Positions 36,494 through 45,258 of a stretch of DNA of 64,000 bases are shown here, piece by piece (the stretch's first letter is position 1; every line of letters starts with the position of its first letter). The stretch lies in assembly GCA_019054805.1 (NCBI GenBank), contig JAHQIY010000002.1:2976001-3040000 (forward strand), in the 5' to 3' direction. This DNA comes from Brachionus manjavacas (Eukaryota > Rotifera > Eurotatoria > Ploima > Brachionidae). A program made the translations under genes and the position numbers. The notes beneath the pieces are model-generated. The model saw only the letters and a list, made by a program, of their open reading frames with translations, ran no database searches and was not told the origin of the DNA.

Positions 36494-36689
36494 ACTAAAC
36501 TTTGATTTATTAAGTTCCATTTTATTAATTAGCCTTGTAGACTCTGTTAAATTTGTGACATCAAATATAACTTATTATATGGAAACAAATCAAGAGTTTT
36601 TTTTGATCTTTATAGAGTATTAAATAATTTATTAAAAGTTAATTATGACTTCGGATGACTAATTGTGAAATTTTTTTGAAAAAATTAGG

Positions 36690-36800
36690 AATATTTTTAA
36701 AACTAATTTTATTTTAAAATTTTAATTTTTTAATTTTTATAATATAAATGTCAATGTGACTTAAACTTTAAATAAATAATAAAATAATAAAATAATAATA
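36690..36800 (+). mobile_element. retroelement 3' end with (AAT)n tail
   Basis: TATAAATGTCAATGTGACTT followed by A+T sequence and an (AATAA/AAT)n run. The same sequence in reverse orientation is at 61955-62060. A shared unique end plus a simple-repeat tail suggests a LINE 3' terminus. Confidence 0.6.
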
Positions 36801-36839
36801 TTTACTCAAATTTTATCATGCTTCGAGAATTTTGTCTTA

Positions 36840-36950
36840 GGAACCTATTCGACTCGGTAATAATTGCGGTAAAGAAGACCAAATCGATGCAGTAACATCT
36901 GTATCGGATCGAAGCCGTCGCTCAAAAAAAAGTTGAACATCTCCCCTATT
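36840..36950 (+). repeat. dispersed coding-like repeat, copy 2
   Basis: Reads NNCGKEDQIDAVTSVSD then RSRRSKKS, corresponding to the fragment at 13680-13787. It follows the (AAT)n retroelement tail closely. The frame is broken on both sides. Confidence 0.6.
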
Positions 36951-37577
36951 ATAGTATTTTTGATAAAATTCTTCTTAAAAGCAATTCACATAAACATCAT
37001 TACCAGTGAGGCTCAAAATTAAATAGCCCCATTTTTATGATTTCAGCTTTTTAATGATTCTAAAGCTTTAAGTTTTATAATACTATTTATTAAACAAATT
37101 GAATACTCTTATTATCTTTCCAAATAATGAAACTAAATATTTAAAATGAAAAAATTTTGATTTATTAATAGAAAATTTAAAAAAAATCGATTTTTTAAGT
37201 ATAAATACCATTCAGCGTTTTATGAAAAGCAAAAATAAAAAATTTCGGCTTTTTAAAACCAGAAACACTGAGAATATCAAAATAATTTACTTCTATTTAT
37301 AATTTAAATTTTTTTTATCTGATGAATCTAAATAAAAAATTTTAAAACATTTAAATAAAAATTAATTCTAGAATCAGTGCAAAATTGTTCAAGTTTTAAA
37401 TTTTTAAATGAGAAAAAAAAACAGATAAAAAGCAAACATATATTTGCTAGCAATTTAAAAAATAATGATGATGTTTCATAAAACAAAATTCTTAATGAAA
37501 GAATAAAAAGAATGCATTTTTCTCTCATTTATTTTTTTCCTAATTCATAATTTGCTTTTTATTGTAGACCCGATAAA
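36951..37577. other. upstream region of RER1, no other gene
   Basis: A+T-rich. TTTTTATTGTAG at about 37556-37567, just before the RER1 start, looks like a 3' splice site, so the RER1 5' UTR probably has an intron whose first exon lies here but cannot be placed. Confidence 0.45.
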
Positions 37578-38156
37578 ATGGACGTAGACGAGTCGGCAAA
37601 CTCATCGGACAACTTTCTAACTCGTATGTACCAACGATATTGTTTTCACAGCCAGCGCATACTCGACAAAGTATCGCCGTTCTATTTGTCCCGATGGTTC
37701 GTCAATCTTTTACTTTTATTCTTTTTTATGTATAGAGTAGTGAGCCTACAGGGCTTTTACATCATCGCTTATGTTCTAGGCATATTTTTACTCAACCAAT
37801 TCATTCTTTTCCTCACTCCGGCAGTTGTCGATGAGTTAGACGAAGACGAGGATGAGCCAGGCTTGCCCACACGGTCCAGCGACGAGTTCCGACCATTTAT
37901 GCGTCGTCTGCCCGAATTTAAATTCTGGTACACCACCTACAAATCCCTAGTAGCATCCATAGTATGCACATTTTTCACCATGTTCGATATTCCAGTCTTC
38001 TGGCCCATTCTCGTCATGTATTTTATCACTCTATTTGTAGTTACCATGAAACGTCAAATAAAGCACATGATCAAACACCGATATGTTCCATTCTCCTATG
38101 GCAAAGTCAGATATCAGGGCAAGCCTGAATCTCCAGGACCAAAGTCAAGCAAATAA
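37578..38156 (+). CDS. RER1: RER1, Golgi-to-ER retrieval receptor
   Basis: A single-exon 192-residue protein, close to the usual 196. RER1 is a cis-Golgi membrane protein that returns escaped ER membrane proteins and unassembled subunits in COPI vesicles. Four hydrophobic segments are visible: about 44-61 (VNLLLLFFFMYRVV), 64-83, 120-138 and 140-158. The family signature EFRPFMRRLPEFKFWY lies mid-protein, then PVFWPILVMYF and TMKRQIKHMIKHRYVPF. The start MDVDESANSS is preceded by an apparent 3' splice site, which supports it. It heads a plus-strand run of four genes, with FEN1 about 225 bp downstream. Confidence 0.97.
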   Translation: MDVDESANSSDNFLTRMYQRYCFHSQRILDKVSPFYLSRWFVNLLLLFFFMYRVVSLQGFYIIAYVLGIFLLNQFILFLTPAVVDELDEDEDEPGLPTRSSDEFRPFMRRLPEFKFWYTTYKSLVASIVCTFFTMFDIPVFWPILVMYFITLFVVTMKRQIKHMIKHRYVPFSYGKVRYQGKPESPGPKSSK

Positions 38157-38380
38157 TTTATTTAAATTATTAAATCAATCGCTTTTATATTTTTTTATTT
38201 TTATCACATTAAAAATAAATTTGATGAATTCTATTTTTCTTTTTTGTTTTGAATAAATGATTTCACATTGAGCTTATTTTATTATAAAATCAAATAAGTT
38301 TGTCTCAGGTGTTACAACCTGGTTACACTTTATCTTCTATTTGAACTTAATTTTAATTTAAACAAAAAAACAGCAATTAG

Positions 38381-39514
38381 ATGGGTATTCACGGTTTGGC
38401 CAAAGTAATTGCTGATTACGCGCCAAATGCAATCAAAGAAAGTGAGATTAAGAATTATTTTGGGCGCAAAATTGCCATTGACGCGTCCATGTGCATTTAC
38501 CAATTTTTGATAGCAGTTAGACAAGAGGGCAACAACTTGGCAAATGAGGATGGCGAGACCACGTCTCATTTAATGGGCATATTTTACCGCACTATCCGGC
38601 TGCTTGAGAACGGAATAAAGCCAGTGTATGTTTTTGATGGCAAACCACCTCAGCTGAAAGGCGGTGAGCTGCAAAAGCGTCAAGACAGACGAACTGAGGC
38701 ACAGGAGGGTTTGGAAAAAGCCACAGAGACAGGCGATGCTGAAAATGTGGAGAAGTTCTCGCGCCGCTTAGTCAAGGTGACCAAAGAGCATGGCGACGAT
38801 TGTCGCAAGTTGTTGACTTTAATGGGGGTTCCGTTTGTGGAGGCGCCCTGTGAAGCCGAAGCCCAATGCTGTGCTTTGGTAAAATCAGGAAAAATTTATG
38901 CAGTTGGCACTGAGGATATGGACGCGTTGACTTTTGGCGGCAATGTTCTGCTAAGACATTTGACATTTAGCGAGGCCCGCAAAATGCCAATTAAAGAGTT
39001 TCATCTGGACAGAATTCTTGCTGGCCTGGAGTTCACACATGATCAGTTTATAGATCTTTGCATACTTTTAGGCTGTGACTACTGTGATACTATTAAAGGA
39101 ATAGGACCCAAAAGAGCGGTCGAATTGATCAGAGAATATAAATCAATAGAGAAAGCAATTGAAAAATTGGACAAAAATAAGTATCCATTGCCGGAGAATT
39201 GGATGTTTAAAGAAGCTAGGGAGTTGTTTGTGCACCCGGAAATCATTGATCCAAATGAGATCGAACTCAAGTGGTCCGAACCAGACGAGGAAGGTATTGT
39301 TCAATATATGTGCAACGAAAAGGGTTTTAATGAAGATAGAATGAGAAATGGAGTTAAAAAAATATTAAAAGCAAGAACCACTGGAACTCAGGTTAGATTA
39401 GATTCGTTTTTTAAAGTTACTGTTTCCACTACACCGAATAAGCGCAAGACTGATGATACAAAAGAAAATGAGAAGAAAAAAGCCAAAAAGAGCACTTACA
39501 AAAAACCAAAATAG
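38381..39514 (+). CDS. FEN1: flap endonuclease 1
   Basis: An intronless 377-residue protein, the normal length. FEN1 is the nuclear structure-specific 5' flap nuclease of Okazaki-fragment maturation and long-patch base excision repair. The metal-binding carboxylates fall at their canonical positions: Asp34 (IDAS), Asp86 (VFDG), Glu158 and Glu160 (CEAEAQ), Asp179 and Asp181 (TEDMDAL), Asp233 (GCDYCD). The helix-hairpin-helix is [16 protein letters not shown]-interacting peptide QVRLDSFF sits at 337-344, followed by a Lys-rich tail with probable nuclear localisation signals (KRK, KKKAKK). Nothing unusual except the lack of introns. Confidence 0.98.
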   Translation: MGIHGLAKVIADYAPNAIKESEIKNYFGRKIAIDASMCIYQFLIAVRQEGNNLANEDGETTSHLMGIFYRTIRLLENGIKPVYVFDGKPPQLKGGELQKRQDRRTEAQEGLEKATETGDAENVEKFSRRLVKVTKEHGDDCRKLLTLMGVPFVEAPCEAEAQCCALVKSGKIYAVGTEDMDALTFGGNVLLRHLTFSEARKMPIKEFHLDRILAGLEFTHDQFIDLCILLGCDYCDTIKGIGPKRAVELIREYKSIEKAIEKLDKNKYPLPENWMFKEARELFVHPEIIDPNEIELKWSEPDEEGIVQYMCNEKGFNEDRMRNGVKKILKARTTGTQVRLDSFFKVTVSTTPNKRKTDDTKENEKKKAKKSTYKKPK

Positions 39515-39726
39515 TTTCATTTTTAATCAAAAAATTCGATTAGATAAAATCTTGGTTGTAAATAATTATAAATTGAAATTGAAAAAATTTAGTAAATAAA
39601 TTTTTATTTTGTATGAAAATTTTTTTCTAAACTGTTTTGGAAGTAATGTTCCATTTCACCATGATTTGAATGCTTTGGTGTCGTGTTGTAAAACTGTCTT
39701 TGACAAGGTTGGTTTTATTTTTTCTA

Positions 39727-40114
39727 ATGGCAGAACTATTCGAGAAGAAGAATATTGAGAAAAAAGTAATGCAAATCTTCTAGACAATTTATTAAAAGTT
39801 TGAAAAAATAAAAAATAATGATAAATTTTCTCGATCGGAAAAATTTGATTTCCCAAAATATTATTTTATTTTTAAGCTTCAGGAGCAAAAAGTACTAAAA
39901 GTTGAGCTTGAAACTCTCAAACCAAATCGCCAAGTGTACCAAGAGCTTGCCAATTCGAATATATTTTTTCGAACAGAGCTTAAACCAGCTTTATCTGAGT
40001 GCAAAGGTATATAAAATGTTCTTTTTTTTAAATGAATTGGTTTTTTTTCTAATTAATTTTTGTTTTTTAATAGAAAAAATTAAAAATTTAGACTCTCAAA
40101 TAAAATCAAAATGA
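39727..40114 (+). CDS. ASDURF: ASDURF-like prefoldin-fold small protein
   Basis: Exons 39727-39765, 39877-40006 and 40074-40114 join in phases 0 and 1 to give 69 residues. The core EQKVLKVELETLKPNRQVYQ, then NSNIFF and LSECKEK, closely resembles my recollection of human ASDURF, the uORF-encoded prefoldin-like subunit from the ASNSD1 mRNA (EQK...EL..LK.NR.VY....NSNIFF). It is predicted to be a short alpha-hairpin coiled coil in the PAQosome/R2TP-associated prefoldin-like complex. The first exon (MAELFEKKNIEKK) ends at GTAATG and is the least certain. The stop TGA at 40112-40114 overlaps the ATG of the next ORF as ATGA, so both may be read from one mRNA. In vertebrates the partner ORF is ASNSD1; here it is an unrelated secreted protein. 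Confidence 0.8.
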
Positions 40115-40434
40115 GTTTTTATTTTATTTTTTTATTTCTTTTAATCACAACAATGAACGCCACTGTGAGGTTAGAAAAAAATTTCGACTTTCCAAAATAT
40201 ACCTATTCTCGGAACTCAAAATTCGAAGATCGTCTGAAAAATTTGATCTATTCGTGTGAGTCAAATAAACAGTGTTCAATTTATCCAAAAGAATTAGCTA
40301 GTAGACAAAATTGTGTCCTAAAATGTGTATCGAAAAAGTGCTATGAAAAAATTTATGGTTTTGATCCGCTTGAGGACGGAGAAATTGATCAGAGATTTAA
40401 ATCATTTAAAGGTTGTGTTGCAATGGAAAATTAA
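40111..40434 (+). CDS. small secreted cysteine-containing protein, second ORF of a probable bicistron
   Basis: A 107-residue frame. A hydrophobic N-terminus (FYFIFLFLLITTMNA) is a likely signal peptide with cleavage near residue 17. The mature part has six Cys: two in YSCESNKQCSIYPK, three in NCVLKCVSKKC, and one in FKGC near the end, plus the motif KCYEKIYGFDPLEDGEID. I have the impression that the (S/K)xxCY..IYG.DPLE.GE.D stretch is conserved in eukaryotes but cannot name the family. The ATG has A at -3 and overlaps the stop of the ASDURF-like ORF by four bases. With no room for its own promoter or leader, translation would need reinitiation, leaky scanning or an alternative transcript. Confidence 0.75.
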   Translation: MSFYFIFLFLLITTMNATVRLEKNFDFPKYTYSRNSKFEDRLKNLIYSCESNKQCSIYPKELASRQNCVLKCVSKKCYEKIYGFDPLEDGEIDQRFKSFKGCVAMEN

Positions 40435-40884
40435 GCCATTTTTTTAAATAATTTCTTTCTATATATAAATTAATAAATTATAAAGTAAAATATCGTTCGC
40501 TTCAAATTAATACGTGAAATCATAATAATTATCCTAACTTGGCTTTTATCTTTAAAAATTATGGTTCATAAAGAATACAATGAAATGCTAAAAATATCGT
40601 TGTAGTAATTTTTCTATAAATTAAAAAATTAGCTCTCTGAAAATTCATCAAGCACTTTTGAATATTTTTTACATTCTACGAAAACTTTGAAAATAAAAAA
40701 ATCTAATTTTCATGAATATCAGAAATGTGCACAGAGCATTTTGCAGAAATACTGCATTTTTAGCAAAATACCAATAGACGAAAAATCTTTATTAAATTGG
40801 TTGAACTTAAATTAATAAATTTTAATTTATAGAAAATAAAAGAGTTTTAACTTCTTTATTCTGTAATAAATTATCTAATAATAT
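40435..40884. other. intergenic, no gene seen
   Basis: A+T-rich 3' flank of the small secreted protein. No credible ORF or repeat. Confidence 0.5.
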
Positions 40885-41205
40885 CTAATCCAAGGATTCT
40901 CGGGACACAATGGCCTGAGACTTTGTCGAACGCTGAACTTTACAAATTATGAGCCATTAATTTATTAAGAATAAAAGACTGCGAAAGCTTGGACATGTAC
41001 TTAGGATGAAAAAAACACGGATACCAAAAAAGCCTTCCGATGAACACTTCAAAGGCCATGCAAGGTAAAACGAACAGAAGTAACTTAGAGGTCAACAACC
41101 ACGAAAGAGCTCACCGAAATGTGAAAAAGCAAGGGTAAAGGCGAAATCTACTTGAGTAGGAATTGACCTAATGCTCCACAAGAAGTGATTAATGAAAAAT
41201 ATTCA
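40885..41205 (+). mobile_element. LINE C-terminal fragment (family 3)
   Basis: Reads TQWPETLSNAELYKL, then in frame pieces RLRKLGHVLRMKKTRIPKK and LTEM...KAK...DLMLHKK. LGHVLRM.. RIPK.AL is the hallmark of the ORF2 tail of RTE-like and related LINEs. There are stops and frameshifts throughout. The last part matches 28155-28275. Confidence 0.75.
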
Positions 41206-42172
41206 TAGGATAATTTTCGAAAATTTATGGAATGTCTTTTTCATTATTTTAAGTGAAATGATTTTTTGAAATATAAGATATATATCAATAGAGGTCTGAA
41301 AAATTAGCTCAAGTCCTATTTGCTTTTTTTAAATAAGTAATCGGGTAAAAAAATATCGAAAAATTATAACAAGTCAAAGCTTTAGATAGTTCTAAAATCA
41401 AACAAATTACAGCATTGTGAAAATGCTAAGAAACGCTTGATTTTTTAGCCTCTATTTTGATTTCATAGAATAGGTGAGGATTACAATTTTGAAACTTTTT
41501 TTTTCAGTCAAATTCATTGTTCTCTTAGATCATATTTAAAAAAATTCTGGACCGAAATGACAATCCATTCATTTTTTATTCAAATTAGACAAAGACTGTC
41601 CAAATTATGGATGGGCGTGCGTTACATAAAATTTAAGTATGATATGCAATTTTGACTGAAATTTAATCAATTTGAATTCAAAAAAAATTAATTTTTTAAA
41701 AATTAAATATATTTTTTTAAATTAAATTAGTTATGTATTTTTAATTTGATTAAAAAAAGAATCAAATATTTGATTTCAATTTTTGTATTTTATTAAAAAA
41801 TAAAATCAAAAGTTTAGAATTTTTTTTGAATATCCATAAAAATTTAAATTTTTAATCTTTTCTTTGTTTGGATTTAAATCTGACAATTTGATATCAAAAA
41901 ATTTACGTATTAACAATTTAGCTTTGTGATCAAAAGATCAATTTTGAGATTTTCATTATTCAAGCTTTCAATATGAAATATTATAAATTTAATTAATATC
42001 GACTTAGTAAAAAAATATGAAAAATTTAACTTAAAATTAGGAGTAGTAGTATTTTTGACTGTAGCTGGCTAGCCAGCGAGTGTGCTGACAAAGTACACTG
42101 AGACAGCTTATGTGATTGATTGCTGCTCATTCAGCAATTAATGCCTCCTTTAAAGCTGTAAACATTGGGAAC
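41206..42172. other. A+T-rich intergenic DNA
   Basis: No gene. A short patch at 42055-42165 with GCTGGCTAGCCAGC (a 14-base palindrome at about 42064) and AGCAATTAATGCC is less A+T-rich and may be a transposon remnant. Confidence 0.5.
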
Positions 42173-42470
42173 TAACGTAATTATCCGAATTAGTGACATG
42201 TTACTAAATCAAATAATGACATGTCACTAAAAATGAATAAATTTGACCCATGTTAAAAAATCATTCGACTTTAATATAGTTAAGAAACATAGTTAATTGA
42301 ATTTTAATTTTTTAAAGAATTTTTATATAAGTCTTAACAATTGTTAATAGTTTTAAAATGACTTGTTCACTTTTTTTTACATGTCACTAAAATTGAATTT
42401 TTATTTTTTTAAACAGTGCTCAATTTTGAATAGCATCTGGCTAAAATGGAGTACTCTATTTTAGACTCTA
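42173..42470. mobile_element. MITE, CGTAAT.ATCCGAATT family
   Basis: Starts TAACGTAATTATCCGAATTA with GTGACATGT repeats. The segment around AACAATTGTTA and AAGTGAACAAG-like sequence matches 20920-21010 in the opposite orientation. GAGTACTCTATTTTA near 42450 is also shared. Boundaries are approximate, and it overlaps the LINE fragment that follows. Confidence 0.6.
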
Positions 42471-42967
42471 TTACTTGATTTTTCGATTTCAGATTTGTAT
42501 TGAAAGAAACTCCAAGATCTCTTTCAGTTTCTGACGTTGCTAACTGCTTACCTACCGCTAAAAATCTCAACCCAATCCGACAAAATTTCACCTTGAACAA
42601 CTCGTTATCTTCTATTTTTCAAAAAAGCTTCGATCCATCTTAGTGTCAGACCATCAAAGCCATTTGCTTTCAATTTAGCTGTTAGTTGTCTGTGCGAAAA
42701 AGTATCAAATGCTTTCGCAAATTCTAGCAGAATCACATCAACAGAAATATTTTTGTCAAGACTCGTTGAGATGAAATCTAGAGTTTACAGAAGTTTAGTT
42801 CTACATGACTTTTTCTTGACAAATCCATGCTGTTCTTTAGATATAATATTATTCTTATAAAGATAATCTTCCATTTTGGTTCTTAATATGCTTTCCATAA
42901 TTTGGCACGGAATATAAGTTAAAGGCAAAGGACGATAATTGTTCGGCATTGATTTATCACAACTCAC
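42409..42967 (-). mobile_element. LINE RT fragment (family 2-like) with motif A
   Basis: Minus strand reads NYRPLPLTYIPCQIMESILR, then EQHGFVKKKSCRTKLL, a stop, and DVILLEFAKAFDTFSHRQLT, which is RT motif A (F.KAFD), then GFDGLTLRWIEAFLKNR. Next comes an internal deletion and a GKQLATSETERDLGVSFNT segment from the far end of the RT. At least two stops and the loss of the FADD region make it dead. Confidence 0.85.
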
Positions 42968-43949
42968 AATTAAATAATGTTAAATTTTGTCTAAAAGCTA
43001 TATTTTCCAAATTTTAATTATTTAAATATTATATTCTTATTAAATAAATGAAGTGTGAATCAGTCCATTTTAATGACAAATTCAGTAGCTTGTTTATTAG
43101 CCTTGAAATTCGAATTGAAAAATGAAAGATGAAAATTTGAAATTGAATAAAAATAAATAAAAATAAACAATTTAACTCATTTTTATTAAATGTTAAGTAA
43201 AAACAAATAATTTTTATGTTCTTAAAATGAATATTTGACTTAAAGACGCGTCGTTTTAGAGTAACATAATCTATTAGTTAATCTTTAAACATGTTCAAAA
43301 AAATTATTTGGGAATCTTTGTGATATTTAGATCTTCACATAATAAATAAAATGGTATTCCTAATCTTTCTCATTCATGTTAATTTTTAGATCCGACAGGA
43401 GCTAATGTAGGAGGATTAAAAACTTTTACATTTTCATTTCAATTGCTTTTATTCAGACTCGGCAGAATTTTATTTGATAATTTTTAATTGAATAAACATA
43501 CTTATTAAGATTTTTTTTGAATATTACAAATTTTTTTGTTTTAACAATTTTTCACCTTAAGCCAATTAAGTTAAACACGATAGAACAATTATGTTCATTT
43601 GTGTCTAGTTATTCGAACTAGTTTTGTCAAAATGAGATGACAAAGACATTTTTTCGAAAGGAAGTACAAATAAATCTTTGTGTCAACAAAATCTTTTGTT
43701 AAAAAAGCTAGTTAATTTAGTCTTAACAATTTTTATTCAAATTTTTTTGCTTCAAACTGACCAAGCCGGATTTCAGATAAATAAAAACTTATTGATTCTT
43801 CTTAAAACTTAAGATATTTCATTTAAAAATTACATAAGATCTAGCTAATTAATAAGCGTAGGCTGGTTAGAGTGTGTAAAATATAATCTACATTATCAGC
43901 TTAAAAAAACAAATGAATTTTTTATAGCAAATTTGAATAATTAAAAGAA
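42968..43949. other. intergenic upstream of the PX-SH3 gene
   Basis: A+T-rich with no clear ORF. Probably contains the promoter of the downstream gene, but no TATA box or motif stands out. Confidence 0.5.
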
Positions 43950-44981
43950 ATGAACACAATATATAAACAAATAATTGATATTAATGTAAAAAGCGTAGAA
44001 AAAAGATACTTTCCTACAAAACATTATGTCTATGGTGTTCTGGTAACATGGCCAGATTCAATTGAAAGCAAAGTATTTCGAAAATATTCCCATTTTTGTG
44101 ATTTAAAAGTAACAAAATAGTCATTTTAAAAAATGTAATTAAAATTATTTTGTTGTTTTAGCGCGAACTTGATAAAAGCGTAACCCAAGAATTATGTGAC
44201 TTTTTACCAGAGCCAAGTGAAAAAAAGTATACGAGTAGATTTGAAAAGTTTTCGGAAGCAATTAAATACAAGGAACACATCATTAATTTTTGCAAGGTAA
44301 ATTTGCTGATGCAAAATAAACTTTATTATTTTAAAAATCTTTTAGACAATTTTAATGGACTATCAAGCTCATTTATGCTGTTCTGAAATTATTTCCGCTT
44401 TTTTTGAGCCTAAAGGACAAGATTTGAGATCAGTGGTACAAATATCATTGCCAATTAAAACCCAGGAATATGTTTGCATTCATGACTTTAAAGGTGAAAC
44501 AGAAACTGAACTAAGTGTTTTTAAAAATCAAAAAGTTACTGTTCATCAAAAAAATTTAAATGGTTGGTGGTTTGTGAGCTCATGCTTTGGTCAAGGTTAT
44601 GTTCCACGGGTTGTTTTAAAATGCTTTTGTGAAGTTGATTCCGACCAGGAGATTATTCATGCTGGCTTTGATGAGTTTTGTGAAGTTCTACGGGATTATA
44701 AAGGAATTAAAGTCGATGAAATAGATCTAAAAAAGGGCGATCTTGTGCGTGTAATAGTGAAAAGATTGAGCGGATGGTGGACAATTGAGAATAATGATCG
44801 GATCGGAATAGCGCCTGCAGTATGCTTAATTAGTCTTGTTAGAAAAAATTCAATTTCTAGTTCAGAAAGCTTAAAAGGATCGGCTAAAAGTGAGCTTTCA
44901 ATTATGAATTCAATGATTAGCAAAAATCAACTGCCTTCAGGTAAAAGCGGACTGAATGATATTTTAATAACTAAGTTTTAA
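43950..44981 (+). CDS. PX-SH3-SH3 protein, NADPH oxidase organiser (p47phox/NOXO1-like)
   Basis: Exons 43950-44108, 44162-44296 and 44346-44981 (phase 0 throughout) encode 309 residues. A PX domain fills about 1-125 (EKRYFPTKHYVYGVLVTW; FRKYSHFCDL; LPEPSEKKY), resembling p47phox (EKRFVPSQHYVYMFLVKW). SH3-1 is at about 139-192 (YVCIHDF, NGWWFV, GYVPRVVL) and SH3-2 at about 208-264 (SGWWTIENNDRIGIAPAVCL), each with the GWW motif of the tandem SH3 that binds p22phox. Only about 45 residues follow, with no Arg-rich autoinhibitory region of the p47phox kind. That would make the organiser constitutively active, more like NOXO1 (inference). Expected role: phosphoinositide-guided assembly of an NADPH oxidase. 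Partners are not in the window. The absence of a basic tail could also mean a missing last exon. Confidence 0.88.
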
Positions 44982-45258
44982 GTTTTGCTTCAGAAATTTT
45001 AAAACGAAAATAAATTTAAAACCTGAGAAATCATTCACTTTTAAAAATTAAATTTTGTATTCAAACTTTGTTCTTAAAAAAATCTCAATTTTAGGAGTAA
45101 AATTTTCTAAAATTCGCAGTAAAGAAGCTATTCAAAAAAAAATAATAATATTAAATTTATTAATGTGAAAATAAATAAAAATGAAAAAATGCTATCAAAA
45201 AATAGCAAAATAGTAAATAAAATTGATATTTAATGAAGAAAAACTACATAAATTTTAA

